NCBI RefSeq assembly: GCF_003201605.1 | Contig: NZ_QJJR01000009.1 | Span: forward strand, 26,673 to 90,672 | Direction: 5' to 3' | Length of the DNA: 64,000 bases | From: Streptohalobacillus salinus | GTDB lineage: Bacteria > Bacillota > Bacilli > Bacillales > Amphibacillaceae | In this document: positions 9,604-19,302 of the stretch, in pieces | How the letters are laid out: every line of letters begins with the position of its first letter | How positions within the stretch are numbered: the first letter of the stretch is position 1 | Made by a program: the position numbers and the translations under genes | Notes under the pieces: model-generated | The model's database searches: none | Told to the model about the DNA's origin: nothing | Seen by the model: the letters and a program-made list of their open reading frames with translations, nothing else

Positions 9604-10704
9604 TTATACATTAAAGCGGAAATGAATAACATCGCCATCTTTAACAATATATTCTTTACCCTCTAAGCGAACGCGCCCACGCTCTTTAGCAACTGCCATT
9701 GATCCTGCATCAACTAGATCATCATACGATACTGTTTCTGCACGAATAAATCCACGCTCAAAGTCTGTATGAATGATTCCAGCAGCTTGAGGTGCCTTTA
9801 TCCCTTTAACAAACGTCCACGCACGCACTTCTTGTTCACCTGCGGTGAAATAAGTCGCTAAACCAAGCAAGTTGTAAGTCGCTTTAATCAATTGATCTAG
9901 ACCAGACTCAGGAATACCTAATTCTTCAAGGAACATCTCTTTTTCCTCGCCATCTAACTCGGCAATTTCAGATTCAACTTTTGCACTAATGATGATTACT
10001 TCTGCATTGTCACCTTCAGCAAATGCTTTTACTTTTGTAACATGTGGGTTTTGATCGGCCGCTAACAACTCATCTTCTCCAACATTTGCTGCATAAAGAA
10101 TTGGTTTTTGCGTCAACAGATGTAACCCTTTGACGATTTTTAGTTGTTCGTCAGTAAATTCCACTGAACGTGCCGGTTTCTCATCTTCAAATGCATCTCT
10201 TAATTTAGTTAAAATGTTAAATTCAATAACCGCTTCCTTATCCTTCACCCGAGCAAGTTTCTCTACACGCTGTAAGCGTTTAGTTACGGTTTCCAGATCT
10301 GCTAGTATCAACTCCAAATTAATTGTTTCAATATCTGAAATCGGATCGACAGAGCCGGAAACATGGGTAATGTTTTCATCTTCAAAGCAACGGACAACAT
10401 GACAAATTGCATCTACTTGACGAATATGTGATAAGAATTGGTTACCTAAACCTTCACCCTTACTTGCCCCTTTAACAATCCCTGCAATATCAGTAAACTC
10501 AAACGCTGTAGGGATAGTTTTCTTAGGTTTTACAAGCTCCGTTAATTTATCAAGGCGCTCATCTGGTACTTCTACAATCCCAACATTAGGATCAATCGTA
10601 CAAAACGGATAGTTTGCAGATTCTGCACCTGCTTGTGTGATTGCGTTAAATAATGTTGATTTACCCACGTTAGGTAAGCCAACGATTCCTGCTGTTAATG
10701 CCAT
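9604..10704 (-). CDS. ychF: Redox-regulated ATPase YchF
   Basis: YchF belongs to the Obg-related P-loop proteins but prefers ATP; it binds ribosomes and affects stress responses. The 366 residues contain the G1 loop GLPNVGKSTLFNA, the G3 motif DIAGIVKGASKGEGLGNQ, and the unusual NxxE motif (NVGE at about 208-211) replacing NKxD, which explains the ATP preference. A coiled-coil insertion (about 125-200) and a C-terminal TGS domain (about 282-365) follow. The gene sits alone between the rpsF promoter region and the DUF951 gene. Confidence 0.96.
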   Translation of the reverse strand: MALTAGIVGLPNVGKSTLFNAITQAGAESANYPFCTIDPNVGIVEVPDERLDKLTELVKPKKTIPTAFEFTDIAGIVKGASKGEGLGNQFLSHIRQVDAICHVVRCFEDENITHVSGSVDPISDIETINLELILADLETVTKRLQRVEKLARVKDKEAVIEFNILTKLRDAFEDEKPARSVEFTDEQLKIVKGLHLLTQKPILYAANVGEDELLAADQNPHVTKVKAFAEGDNAEVIIISAKVESEIAELDGEEKEMFLEELGIPESGLDQLIKATYNLLGLATYFTAGEQEVRAWTFVKGIKAPQAAGIIHTDFERGFIRAETVSYDDLVDAGSMAVAKERGRVRLEGKEYIVKDGDVIHFRFNV

Positions 10705-10779
10705 ATCTTTTCTTCCACTCCTTAAGGGTATGACGCTCTAGAGAACGTTATTACTTTTTTATTATAGTTTTGCCTTTAT

Positions 10780-10811
10780 AAAAACACAAGTTGCTGCTTT
10801 TTCAGCAACTT
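10780..10811 (-). terminator. Terminator between the DUF951 gene and ychF
   Basis: AAGTTGCTG (10811-10803 on the minus strand) pairs with CAGCAACTT (10796-10788), and a GTGTTTTTA tail follows on the minus strand. It separates the DUF951 transcript from ychF. Confidence 0.65.
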
Positions 10812-10888
10812 TGCTTCATTTAATGTCTTTCGTAAGTTCTGGCTTTAATTCTATAAAAAACCACTGTGACTTTGCCCTGCTTTTAAAA

Positions 10889-10904
10889 TGTTTCACGTGA
10901 AACA
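10889..10904. promoter_or_regulatory. parS site 1 (ParB/Noc family centromere site)
   Basis: TGTTTCACGTGAAACA is a perfect 16-bp match to the Bacillus parS palindrome bound by ParB (Spo0J). It lies directly after the DUF951 stop codon. ParB loads here and spreads, organising the origin region for segregation and condensin loading. Confidence 0.95.
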
Positions 10905-10905
10905 T

Positions 10906-11106
10906 TTACTGCTCAGCTGACTCAATCACTTTTTTTAATTTCGTTTCGAACTTCTTACGCGGTACAAGCACGCTGTGATCGCAACCCTGACATTTGATAC
11001 GTACGTCCATTCCTAAACGAATGACTTTCCAACGATTTGTCCCACAAGGATGGGGCTTTTTCATCTCAACAATGTCATTTAGCTGATAAACCTTTTGCAA
11101 TCTCAT
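10906..11106 (-). CDS. DUF951 domain protein (YyzM-like)
   Basis: This 66-residue protein belongs to the small DUF951 family found beside ychF and the parAB region in Bacilli. It carries HPCG and CQGC, two cysteine-containing motifs that could bind zinc, and a basic C-terminal half (VPRKKFETKLKK), so a nucleic-acid-binding role is plausible but unproven. The start ATG at 11106 is followed by the typical MRLQKVYQLNDIVEMKK. It is separated from the DUF554 gene by about 180 bases of low-complexity AT-rich DNA. Confidence 0.85.
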   Translation of the reverse strand: MRLQKVYQLNDIVEMKKPHPCGTNRWKVIRLGMDVRIKCQGCDHSVLVPRKKFETKLKKVIESAEQ

Positions 11107-11285
11107 TCACACTCCTTCATACATTCCAACCTCTACTATATCACGTTTGATGAAATTTAAACATCAAATATGTTCCCCTTTTTGATTTCATAGCTTTCAT
11201 ATTTATTGTGAAAAATATAACGTCTGATAGCCATTTATGGTACGCTCTGCTCATTTTCTTACGCCATAACATAGCTTTAACTAGT

Positions 11286-11996
11286 CTAAGTGAATAACAT
11301 TGCCTTACCCATTAAAAATAGTGTTACCAGTACAAGTGATGGAATAAGGTTGGCAATCCGTATTTTAGTAATGCCTAACATATTAAAACCAATCGCAGTA
11401 ATCATCAACCCTCCTGTTGCGGTAACATTAATAATCCAGATATCTAAAAAGGCGCCTGGTACGAACTGATGAATAACCGCTGCCAGCAAGGCAATCGCCC
11501 CTTGATATAACACAACCGGAAACACACTTAAGCCAACGCCGACGCCTAAAGTTGTTGTTAAAATCATTGCAGTAAAACCATCCAAAATCGATTTCGTATA
11601 CAAAATACTATGATCATAGCGCAGTCCGCTATCTAACGCACCAACAATCCCCATAGCTCCAATCACAAAAATGAGGCTTGCCGTGATAAAGCCTTGTGAG
11701 ATACGTTGGTCTGCGTTCTTACTGCTAATGATTGTTGCTATACGATCACCAAACTGGTTTAACCGTGTCTCTATCTTTAATAATTCTCCGATGATGCCAC
11801 CGAACATTAAACTTAAAATAACAATAATAAGCTCACTTACATCAAAAGCCATCTGCAACCCGATTAAAATAACAGCTAGACTAACAGCGTGTAAGGCGGT
11901 TTCTTTATAATTTTCGGGGATTTTCTGAAAAAACAGTCCAATGATGGTGCCTGCAATGATAGTCAAACCATTGATGAATGTACCTGTTAATGCCAA
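11286..11996 (-). CDS. DUF554 family membrane protein
   Basis: A 236-residue integral membrane protein with about seven helices, glycine-rich between them, beginning MALTGTFINGLTIIAGTIIG. It matches the DUF554 family (YdfK/YqgA-like), whose function is unknown; the repeated glycine-rich helices suggest a channel or carrier. The start is preceded by AAGGAGGAAC. It is the first gene downstream of parB, but a terminator and a parS site intervene, so it is probably transcribed separately. Confidence 0.8.
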   Translation of the reverse strand: MALTGTFINGLTIIAGTIIGLFFQKIPENYKETALHAVSLAVILIGLQMAFDVSELIIVILSLMFGGIIGELLKIETRLNQFGDRIATIISSKNADQRISQGFITASLIFVIGAMGIVGALDSGLRYDHSILYTKSILDGFTAMILTTTLGVGVGLSVFPVVLYQGAIALLAAVIHQFVPGAFLDIWIINVTATGGLMITAIGFNMLGITKIRIANLIPSLVLVTLFLMGKAMLFT

Positions 11997-12030
11997 ATGA
12001 TGTTCCTCCTTTTTTATGCGTCAATACCAA

Positions 12031-12046
12031 TGTTTCACGTGAAACA
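12031..12046. promoter_or_regulatory. parS site 2, extended palindrome
   Basis: A second perfect TGTTTCACGTGAAACA. The symmetry extends outward to ACCAA...TTGGT (12026-12051), making a 26-bp palindrome, longer than the ParB consensus. It lies between the parB terminator and DUF554. Confidence 0.95.
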
Positions 12047-12051
12047 TTGGT

Positions 12052-12082
12052 AAAAAGCCTGACTTACCAAAGTAAGTCAGGC
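12052..12082 (-). terminator. Terminator of the parA-parB operon
   Basis: On the minus strand GCCTGACTTAC pairs with GTAAGTCAGGC across a 4-base loop (12082-12057), followed by five T residues. The 11-bp perfect stem ten bases after the parB stop is a clear intrinsic terminator. Confidence 0.9.
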
Positions 12083-12092
12083 CGTTATAAGA

Positions 12093-12947
12093 CTAATCTT
12101 TTAATAAATCAATGATACGTTCCAAATCTTTAGGGTTGTAAAATTCAATTTCAATCTTACCTTTTTTCTTCCCTTGACTGATTGACACATGGGTACCAAA
12201 TTTACTTTTTAAAATATCTTCATGCTCGGCGATAAAAATATCTTTCTTTGGTTTGCTTTTCTTCTTTTTCGTGTTTTCTTCATTTAACTCTTGAACGAGC
12301 TGTTCTAACTGCCGGACATTTAGTTTTTCATGACTTACTTTCTTAATTAATGCATTTAATTTCGTCTTATCTTTTAAACCAAGAAGTGTTCGACCATGAG
12401 CCATTGATAACTCCCCATTGTTAATCATTGCTGTGACTTGAGCTGGTAATTGCAACAAGCGTACAACATTAGCGATGTGTGGTCGACTTTTACCTAGTTT
12501 CTGAGCTAAATCTTCCTGGGTAAGCTTATGACTCTTCATTAAATTAACATAGGCCTGTGCTTCTTCGATTGGGGTCAGATTCTCACGCTGAAGGTTCTCA
12601 AGTAACGCAAGTTCCATCATGCGTTGATCATCCATGTCTTTTATAATCGCTGGAACTGTATCAAGCCCTGCTTCTTTAGCAGCGCGATAACGCCGTTCCC
12701 CTGCGATAATTTCGAAACCTTTAATTGATTCACGTACCAACAATGGCTGAATGATGCCATATGTTAAAATCGATTGTTTTAATTCATCAATCGCTTCAAC
12801 TTGAAACGTTTTCCGTGGTTGATATGGATTTGGTCGACATGCCTTAATATCGATTTGGACAACTTGCTCCTCTTTCGGTTCATTGTTATCTAATTCCGGA
12901 AAAAAAGCATTAATCCCTTTTCCTAAGCCTCTATTTGCCACTAGCAA
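12093..12947 (-). CDS. parB: Chromosome-partitioning protein ParB (Spo0J)
   Basis: ParB is the CTP-dependent clamp that loads at parS, spreads, and recruits SMC. The 284 residues show the N-terminal CTPase domain with [12 protein letters not shown] (about 82-93), the [18 protein letters not shown] motif, a helix-turn-helix ([20 protein letters not shown], about 140-160) and a C-terminal dimerisation domain after a lysine-rich linker. It begins [19 protein letters not shown], the ParA-stimulating N-terminus. Its start overlaps the parA end by 17 bases. Three parS sites are in this window, within 5 kb. Confidence 0.96.
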   Translation of the reverse strand: MLVANRGLGKGINAFFPELDNNEPKEEQVVQIDIKACRPNPYQPRKTFQVEAIDELKQSILTYGIIQPLLVRESIKGFEIIAGERRYRAAKEAGLDTVPAIIKDMDDQRMMELALLENLQRENLTPIEEAQAYVNLMKSHKLTQEDLAQKLGKSRPHIANVVRLLQLPAQVTAMINNGELSMAHGRTLLGLKDKTKLNALIKKVSHEKLNVRQLEQLVQELNEENTKKKKSKPKKDIFIAEHEDILKSKFGTHVSISQGKKKGKIEIEFYNPKDLERIIDLLKD

Positions 12948-13695
12948 TCACTTCCTTCGCTAAATCGAGATAAACTTCAGCACCACGTGACTTTGGATCA
13001 TACGTGATAATCGGTTGTCCATGACTAGGTGCCTCTCCTAAGCGCACATTTCGAGGAATAATCGATCGATAAACCTTGTCTTGAAAATACTTTTTGACTT
13101 CTTCAATCACCTGCAAGCCTAAATTCGTACGTGCATCGAGCATCGTTAATAGGACACCTTCGATTTCCAGCGACTTGTTCAGATGCTTCTGAACCAGACG
13201 GACCGTATTAAGTAATTGACTCAATCCTTCTAATGCATAGTATTCACATTGAACAGGAATCATCACGCTATCAGCTGCTGTTAAGGCGTTAAGTGTTAAC
13301 AAACCTAGCGATGGTGGACAATCAATAATAATATAGTCATAGTCTGCAACAGACGACTCTAATGCTTTTTTCAAGCGTACTTCTCGTGAAATTGTTGGTA
13401 CCAGTTCTATTTCAGCACCAGCCAGTTGAATGGTTGCTGGAATGACATCTAAATTTTCTACGTTTGTAGGGATGCGTACATCTCGAGCATCTAAATCATC
13501 AACGAGTACATCATAAATACATTGATCAACATCTGCTTTATTGACACCTAAACCACTTGTGGCATTGCCTTGCGGATCAATGTCAACCAGTAGTACTTTA
13601 TGTCCTAAATATGCTAAACATGCACTTAGATTCACGGATGATGTTGTTTTTCCTACGCCGCCTTTTTGATTGGCAATGGCGATTACTCTTCCCAT
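12931..13695 (-). CDS. parA: Chromosome-partitioning ATPase ParA (Soj)
   Basis: A 254-residue Walker-type ATPase that forms DNA-bound dimers and works with ParB in origin segregation; in B. subtilis Soj also regulates DnaA. The deviant Walker [15 protein letters not shown] (about 11-24) with its signature lysine is clear, as are Walker A' [17 protein letters not shown] and Walker [15 protein letters not shown]. Length is that of chromosomal Soj. It is co-transcribed with parB and lies downstream of noc, from which a strong terminator separates it. Confidence 0.96.
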   Translation of the reverse strand: MGRVIAIANQKGGVGKTTSSVNLSACLAYLGHKVLLVDIDPQGNATSGLGVNKADVDQCIYDVLVDDLDARDVRIPTNVENLDVIPATIQLAGAEIELVPTISREVRLKKALESSVADYDYIIIDCPPSLGLLTLNALTAADSVMIPVQCEYYALEGLSQLLNTVRLVQKHLNKSLEIEGVLLTMLDARTNLGLQVIEEVKKYFQDKVYRSIIPRNVRLGEAPSHGQPIITYDPKSRGAEVYLDLAKEVIASGK

Positions 13696-13881
13696 GGTGT
13701 CACCTACCTCTATTTCTAAAGCTTCTTTTCTATAATATCACTTTTTGACTCAATATACATCGAAATTAAATAGTTAATTGTAAAAAGCAAAAATATCATG
13801 CTTGATTTTTGGTGCGTTTTTCAGAAAAAACAACTGTTATGATGATATATTGCCTGTATTCAACCAATTACTTTTACAACT

Positions 13882-13926
13882 AAAAAATGTGCATTTACTT
13901 CTTTCCTTAGAAAGGTAAATGCACAT
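13882..13926 (-). terminator. noc terminator
   Basis: A 12-bp perfect stem, ATGTGCATTTAC with GTAAATGCACAT (13926-13915 and 13898-13887 on the minus strand), followed by a run of T. It starts 17 bases after the noc stop. Confidence 0.85.
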
Positions 13927-13942
13927 GATTTGTCGTGTTGGC

Positions 13943-14800
13943 CTACTTTTTATGCTTAGGTATTTTGATTGTAATCTGATAGTAATCATCAAGATCCTGT
14001 TCATCGGTTTCTAAATCAACACCTGTATCTGACACCATTGTTAAAGATTGACGTATCGTATTCATTGCAATACGCATATCTTTACTAACACCTTTAAATT
14101 TCGGCTTCGCTTTTTTCTTTTTGGGCTCGACCAGTTGATTGATTCGTGCTTCTGTCTGTTTCACATTCAACTCTTTTTCAATGATTTCTCGTAACAACTT
14201 TTCGATCCGTTCAGGATCTTTGAGTTTAATCATGGCCCGCGCATGACGTTCTGTGATTTGTTTTTCTAATATTGCTTGATGAATAACTGGTGGAAGCTTT
14301 AATAGTCTTAATTTATTCGCAATCGTTGATTGACTCTTACCTAGACGTTGCGCTAATGCTTCCTGTGTCAATTCATGAATATCTAGTAAACGTTGATAAG
14401 CTTTAGCTTCCTCAATCACGGTTAATTCTTCTCGCTGCAGATTTTCAATTAATGCCACTGAGGCGGTTTCTTTATCATTCATTTGTCTTATAATTGCTGG
14501 TACGGTTTCCCACCCTAAATGAGTGACCGCACGATAACGACGTTCACCGGCAATAATCTCATATTTCTTGTTAGCATCTTCAATTGCACGCACAACAATC
14601 GGTTGAATCATGCCATGTGTATGAATGGTTTGCGCTAACTCTTCTATTTTCTCTTCATTGAAGATTGTCCGAGGCTGAAAGCGATTCGGTGTGATTTCTG
14701 CTAGTGGAATCTTTATCACTTCATCTTGATTAAATGCAGCTTCATCGATTGATTCTTCTTTTTCGCTCATACCAAATATGCGACCAAATGGAGGTAACAT
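13943..14800 (-). CDS. noc: Nucleoid occlusion protein Noc
   Basis: Noc is a ParB paralogue that binds its own sites on the chromosome and the membrane, blocking division over the nucleoid. The 285 residues include [38 protein letters not shown] and the helix-turn-helix [20 protein letters not shown]. Position between rsmG and parA is the diagnostic feature that distinguishes Noc from ParB. The N-terminus contains a short amphipathic-like stretch ([10 protein letters not shown]) resembling the membrane-targeting helix of Noc. No perfect Noc-binding sequence (ATTTCCCGGGAAAT) was noticed in this window. Confidence 0.9.
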   Translation of the reverse strand: MLPPFGRIFGMSEKEESIDEAAFNQDEVIKIPLAEITPNRFQPRTIFNEEKIEELAQTIHTHGMIQPIVVRAIEDANKKYEIIAGERRYRAVTHLGWETVPAIIRQMNDKETASVALIENLQREELTVIEEAKAYQRLLDIHELTQEALAQRLGKSQSTIANKLRLLKLPPVIHQAILEKQITERHARAMIKLKDPERIEKLLREIIEKELNVKQTEARINQLVEPKKKKAKPKFKGVSKDMRIAMNTIRQSLTMVSDTGVDLETDEQDLDDYYQITIKIPKHKK

Positions 14801-14855
14801 AAGTAAACACCACCTTTTCTTCCGTCTTACCGTTTAATCTAAGGATAAACAATAA

Positions 14856-14871
14856 TGTTTCACGTGAAACA
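14856..14871. promoter_or_regulatory. parS site 3
   Basis: A third perfect TGTTTCACGTGAAACA, about 55 bases upstream of the noc start codon and thus near the noc promoter. ParB bound here could affect noc transcription; that is inference. Confidence 0.95.
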
Positions 14872-14977
14872 TTACTACGTTTGGTTGATTGATTTATCGC
14901 CTATACCTCTTCTATTCTATCATATAAATGCATAAAAAAATCAATCTCAGCATATTTTTTTGTTCACAAACCCTCAC

Positions 14978-15694
14978 TTAGGTTAACGGTGTTTTGTTCG
15001 GTGTTCCCGGTTTTCTAGGGAATTTCTTAGGTGTCTGACGTCGTTTGTTAATGATGACAATGTTGCGTTCCCCTTGGTCTTCAGGTAAATCAAAGGTAAA
15101 CACATGATCGATTTCACCGCCTAACAATTCAATTGCATTTTTCGCTTCTTTAAGCTCTGTTTCTGCATTTGGTCCCTTCATTGCGACAAATTGCCCCCCC
15201 GTTTTTACAAGTGGCAAGCACAATTCACTCAATACCGATGTCTTAGCAACAGCACGGGCCATGACTAAGTCAAATTGGTGGCGGAATTGCTTATTCTGAC
15301 CAAATAATTCTGCACGATCGTGATAAAAGGCAACATCTTCTAATCCTAAAGATGCGGCTAATTCATTTAAAAAGGTAATGCGTTTTTTAAGTGAATCAAC
15401 AATCGTTACTTTTAAGCTCGGAAAAATGATTTTCAATGGAATACTAGGAAAGCCGGCACCAGCACCAACATCACAAATGGATAAAGGTTGATTAAAATCC
15501 ATGTAGAAACTAGCAGTAATCGAATCATAGAAGTGCTTTAAGTACACCCCAGGTTGATCAGTAATGGCTGTTAAGTTGATTTTTTCATTCCATTCCACTA
15601 ACGTTTGATAATATAAATCAAATTGCTCAATTTGACGTTCCGATAATTCAATGCCTTGAGCCTTTAGCATTTCTACAAATGTATCAACAGTCAT
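14978..15694 (-). CDS. rsmG: 16S rRNA (guanine527-N7)-methyltransferase RsmG
   Basis: RsmG methylates G527 of 16S rRNA using S-adenosylmethionine; loss gives low-level streptomycin resistance. The start was set at the ATG at 15694 ([14 protein letters not shown]), which follows AAAGGAA and gives 238 residues, the family length; the longer frame would overlap mnmG. The SAM-binding loop [15 protein letters not shown] and the motif [15 protein letters not shown] are visible. The C-terminus is basic and proline-rich. It lies 31 bases after mnmG in the mnmE-mnmG-rsmG operon. Confidence 0.95.
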   Translation of the reverse strand: MTVDTFVEMLKAQGIELSERQIEQFDLYYQTLVEWNEKINLTAITDQPGVYLKHFYDSITASFYMDFNQPLSICDVGAGAGFPSIPLKIIFPSLKVTIVDSLKKRITFLNELAASLGLEDVAFYHDRAELFGQNKQFRHQFDLVMARAVAKTSVLSELCLPLVKTGGQFVAMKGPNAETELKEAKNAIELLGGEIDHVFTFDLPEDQGERNIVIINKRRQTPKKFPRKPGTPNKTPLT

Positions 15695-15725
15695 AATGGC
15701 TTCCTTTCTTAAGTAAGGACACAGA

Positions 15726-17615
15726 TTATTCTGTGTCCGTTCTTCTTTTAATTTGTCCTTGCTCAATATATACAAGTAAAATTGAGACATCTGCTGGGTT
15801 TACTCCAGAGATACGTGAGGCTTGGCCGACCGATAACGGACGAACTTTCTCAAGTTTCTGACGTGCTTCAGTTGCTAGCCCACTAATCGCAGTGTAGTCA
15901 ATGTTTTCAGGAATTACTTTATTTTCCATTTTTTTCATGCGCTCCACTTGCTGATTTGATTTACTAATGTAGCCTTCATATTTCACTTGAATTTCTACTT
16001 GTTCTTTTACATCCGCTTCTACATCAGACGTTTCACCCGTTATTTCTTCAATCAGTGCATACGTTACTTTTGGACGCTTCATTAACTCTAACGCTTTAAT
16101 GGGTTCTTTCACCGGTGTTTCGCCAATCGATGCTAAGTGTTGATTCACCTCATCAGATGGACGAACTACAATTTTTGATAACCGTTTTGTTTCTTCGTCA
16201 ATTTGTTGGAGTTTCGCTTGGAAACGCTGATAGCGTTCCTCAGTAATCATCTTGTGTTGGTAAGCGAGTTCGACGAGACGTAAGTCCGCGTTATCATGAC
16301 GTAACAATAACCGATATTCAGCACGCGACGTTAATAACCGGTAAGGTTCATTCGTTCCCTTCGTTACTAAGTCGTCAATCAAAACACCGATATAGGCTTG
16401 TGAGCGGTCTAGAATAAACGGATCTAAGCCTAACGCATGGCCTGCTGCATTTGCACCCGCCATTAAGCCTTGACCTGCTGCTTCTTCATAACCAGAAGTC
16501 CCATTAATTTGACCTGCCGTAAACAGACCTGCTATTGTTTTTACTTCTAATGTCGGCCAAAGCTGTGTCGGTACGACTGAATCGTACTCAATGGCATAAC
16601 CAGCGCGCATAATTTCTGCTTCTTCTAAGCCTGGAATCGAGCGTAACATTTTGTGCTGGACAAATTCAGGTAAAGACGTCGAAAATCCTTGCACATACAC
16701 TTCTTCGGTATGGCGCCCTTCAGGTTCTAAGAAGATTTGATGACGCGGCTTGTCATGGAACCGGACGACTTTATCTTCAATTGACGGACAATAACGCGGC
16801 CCTGTTCCTTTAATCATACCGGAGTACATCGCTGATAAATTTAGATTATCATTGATAATTTCATGTGTTTCTTCAGTTGTATAGGTTAACCAGCAAGGAA
16901 TTTGATCAAGAATTGCTGTTTTTGTTTCATAAGAAAAGTGACTCGGCACAGGGTCGCCTGGCTGAATTTCTGTTTTTGAATAATCAATTGTTTTTGAGTT
17001 CACCCGTGGTGGTGTACCCGTTTTAAATCGAACCAATTCAAACCCTAATGCTTCAAGATTCTCGGCTAGCTTTACTGACGCGCGTTGATTGTTAGGACCT
17101 GACTCATACGACATGTCGCCAATAATAACGCGCCCACGCATAAAGGTACCTGTTGTAATAATAACTGATGGTGCATAAAAGGCTGCTTTTGTTTCGGTTA
17201 AGACCCCTTTAACTCGACCCTCTTCTACAATCAGTTCTTCAACCATCGCTTGACGCATCGTTAACTGCTCTAACTTCTCTAATTCATACTTCATTTCTTG
17301 AATATATAACGGTTTATCCGCTTGTGCTCTTAAAGCACGAACCGCTGGACCTTTACCGGTATTCAACATCCGCATTTGGATATATGTCTTATCAATGACT
17401 TTCCCCATTAACCCACCTAAGGCATCAATTTCACGAACGACGACCCCTTTTGCGGGTCCACCAATTGATGGATTACATGGCATAAAAGCAATCATATCTA
17501 AATTCAATGACAACATTAACGTTTTGGCACCGCGTTTAACCGCCGCATGCGCAGCTTCAACACCGGCATGGCCGGCACCAACAACAATTACATCATAATG
17601 ACCTGCATCATACAT
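15726..17615 (-). CDS. mnmG: tRNA uridine-5-carboxymethylaminomethyl modification enzyme MnmG
   Basis: MnmG (GidA) is the FAD-dependent partner of MnmE; together they modify U34 of tRNAs reading split codon boxes. The 629 residues begin with the dinucleotide fold [15 protein letters not shown]. Other family motifs are [13 protein letters not shown], the tetrahydrofolate-linked region, and the C-terminal [15 protein letters not shown]. The start follows AAAAGGGGAG. It lies 20 bases after mnmE, and the pair are co-transcribed with rsmG. Confidence 0.97.
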   Translation of the reverse strand: MYDAGHYDVIVVGAGHAGVEAAHAAVKRGAKTLMLSLNLDMIAFMPCNPSIGGPAKGVVVREIDALGGLMGKVIDKTYIQMRMLNTGKGPAVRALRAQADKPLYIQEMKYELEKLEQLTMRQAMVEELIVEEGRVKGVLTETKAAFYAPSVIITTGTFMRGRVIIGDMSYESGPNNQRASVKLAENLEALGFELVRFKTGTPPRVNSKTIDYSKTEIQPGDPVPSHFSYETKTAILDQIPCWLTYTTEETHEIINDNLNLSAMYSGMIKGTGPRYCPSIEDKVVRFHDKPRHQIFLEPEGRHTEEVYVQGFSTSLPEFVQHKMLRSIPGLEEAEIMRAGYAIEYDSVVPTQLWPTLEVKTIAGLFTAGQINGTSGYEEAAGQGLMAGANAAGHALGLDPFILDRSQAYIGVLIDDLVTKGTNEPYRLLTSRAEYRLLLRHDNADLRLVELAYQHKMITEERYQRFQAKLQQIDEETKRLSKIVVRPSDEVNQHLASIGETPVKEPIKALELMKRPKVTYALIEEITGETSDVEADVKEQVEIQVKYEGYISKSNQQVERMKKMENKVIPENIDYTAISGLATEARQKLEKVRPLSVGQASRISGVNPADVSILLVYIEQGQIKRRTDTE

Positions 17616-17635
17616 TAACTTTCTCCCCTTTTGTA

Positions 17636-19012
17636 TTACTTCCCTAAACAGAATTGTGAGAATAACTGATCAATTAAACTATCTTGCATCGTATCCCCAA
17701 TAATCTCTCCGAGTAATTCCCATGAACGTGTAACATCGATTTGAATTAAATCCAGTGGCATACCGTCATCGATCGCTTGACTTGCTTCACTTAAAGCCGT
17801 TTGTGCTTGCTTTAATAATTGAATATGGCGGACATTTGAGACATAGGATAAATCATCCGCTTCAATTGAACCTTTAAAAAAGGTTTCTGCGATGGCCTCT
17901 TCCAATTGATCAACACCAGCATCTTCAATTAAAGAACCGGTAACGATGTGATGATGACCTGCCAGTGTGCTTACTTCTTCATGGTCAAGTAAACCTGATA
18001 AATCTGTTTTATTTATCAATACAATCGTCTCTAAATCTTTAACCACCTCAAACAATTGGCGATCTTCATCCGTTAACGGTTCATTGTTATTGAGGACAAG
18101 TAAGATTAAATCTGCTTCTTTTAAAGCTTGACGCGAACGCTCGACGCCAATTCTTTCAACAATGTCTTCTGTCTCACGAATTCCCGCTGTATCAATTAAA
18201 CGTAGCGGTACACCACGGACATTGACATACTCTTCAATAACATCGCGCGTTGTTCCGGGAATATCCGTCACAATCGCTTTATTTTCTTGGACCAAAGCAT
18301 TGAGTAACGACGACTTTCCTACATTCGGACGACCAATAATCGCCGTTTTAATGCCTTCGCGTAAAATCTTTCCTTGTCGTGCCATTGCGAGTAACTTATC
18401 AATTTCTTCAGACACTTCTTTAATGCGTGTGCGTAACAGTTGCTGGGTCATTTCTTCGACATCATCGTATTCGGGATAGTCAATGTTAACCTCAACATGC
18501 GCAACCGTTTCAATCAATTGTTGGCGTAATTTGGTGATTAATTGCGACAGCTTTCCATCGAGTTGACGGACTGCGACATGCATCGCTTTGTCTGTTTTAG
18601 CGCGTATTAAGTCCATCACCGCTTCCGCCTGGGATAAATCAATGCGTCCATTTAAAAAGGCACGCTTAGTAAATTCACCAGGTTCAGCGAGTCGAGCACC
18701 GTAACCTAGCGCCATTTCTAACAAACGATTAACTGATGCTAGTCCGCCGTGGCAATTAATTTCAACCACATCTTCACGTGTAAACGTCTTTGGTGCACGC
18801 ATTACACTGACCATCACTTCTTCAATCATTTCGTCAGTATCTGGTGCGACGATTTTACCATAGTGAATGGTATGGGTTTCAACCGTTGCTAACGACTTCC
18901 CGCGAAACATTTTATCAGCAATGGCTATCGCATCATCACCACTTAAGCGCACAATCGCAATCGCCCCTTCACCCAGTGGGGTTGAGATTGCTGTTATTGT
19001 ATCAAAATCCAT
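17636..19012 (-). CDS. mnmE: tRNA modification GTPase MnmE
   Basis: MnmE (TrmE/ThdF) is a dimeric, potassium-dependent GTPase acting with MnmG on wobble uridine. The 458 residues have an N-terminal formyl-THF-binding domain (about 1-118), a helical domain, an inserted G domain with [35 protein letters not shown] and NKTD, and the invariant C-terminal FCLGK. GGAGGTG precedes the ATG. It heads the mnmE-mnmG-rsmG operon; DnaA-box sequences lie about 120-220 bases upstream. Confidence 0.97.
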   Translation of the reverse strand: MDFDTITAISTPLGEGAIAIVRLSGDDAIAIADKMFRGKSLATVETHTIHYGKIVAPDTDEMIEEVMVSVMRAPKTFTREDVVEINCHGGLASVNRLLEMALGYGARLAEPGEFTKRAFLNGRIDLSQAEAVMDLIRAKTDKAMHVAVRQLDGKLSQLITKLRQQLIETVAHVEVNIDYPEYDDVEEMTQQLLRTRIKEVSEEIDKLLAMARQGKILREGIKTAIIGRPNVGKSSLLNALVQENKAIVTDIPGTTRDVIEEYVNVRGVPLRLIDTAGIRETEDIVERIGVERSRQALKEADLILLVLNNNEPLTDEDRQLFEVVKDLETIVLINKTDLSGLLDHEEVSTLAGHHHIVTGSLIEDAGVDQLEEAIAETFFKGSIEADDLSYVSNVRHIQLLKQAQTALSEASQAIDDGMPLDLIQIDVTRSWELLGEIIGDTMQDSLIDQLFSQFCLGK

Positions 19013-19129
19013 TTCGCTACACCTCCATGTATGGACTAATTCGTTATAAAAACTAGCACTTTATATTATTCATTACCTTTACTTTTTAAAAGTCATCACT
19101 AACTTAACAGAATATCATAATTTAAAGGA

Positions 19130-19228
19130 AATGGACAGCTATATACTTATCCACTGTGGATAAATATATAGCTGTCCATTGTTCTCCACAAGCGCAACGC
19201 ACCATTGTTCACTTATCAATTATCCACA
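19130..19228. promoter_or_regulatory. DnaA-box cluster in a long hairpin upstream of mnmE
   Basis: A perfect 16-bp inverted repeat (19130-19145 with 19165-19180, AATGGACAGCTATATA arms) encloses two opposed DnaA-type sequences: TTATCCACT (19147-19155, plus) and TTATCCACA (19163-19155, minus). A near box TTCTCCACA (19182-19190) and a second perfect TTATCCACA (19220-19228, plus) follow. No T-run follows the hairpin on either strand, so it does not look like a terminator. It lies about 11 kb from the main origin. Confidence 0.65.
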
Positions 19229-19230
19229 AG

Positions 19231-19265
19231 AAAAAAGAGCGTCGCTTTTTCAAATAGCTTCGCTC
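19231..19265 (-). terminator. Terminator of the diguanylate cyclase gene
   Basis: On the minus strand GAGCG pairs with CGCTC (19265-19261 with 19241-19237), extended by GC/GC pairs across a mismatch, followed by six T residues. It sits 38 bases after the stop codon. Confidence 0.65.
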
Positions 19266-19302
19266 CTTTAGAAGATATCACACAAACTAGTTGCAAGACG
19301 CC

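Noticed and set aside
15695..15790. Upstream extension of rsmG overlapping the mnmG end
   Set aside because: No ribosome binding site for the longer form, and the family length and conserved N-terminus fit the ATG at 15694.
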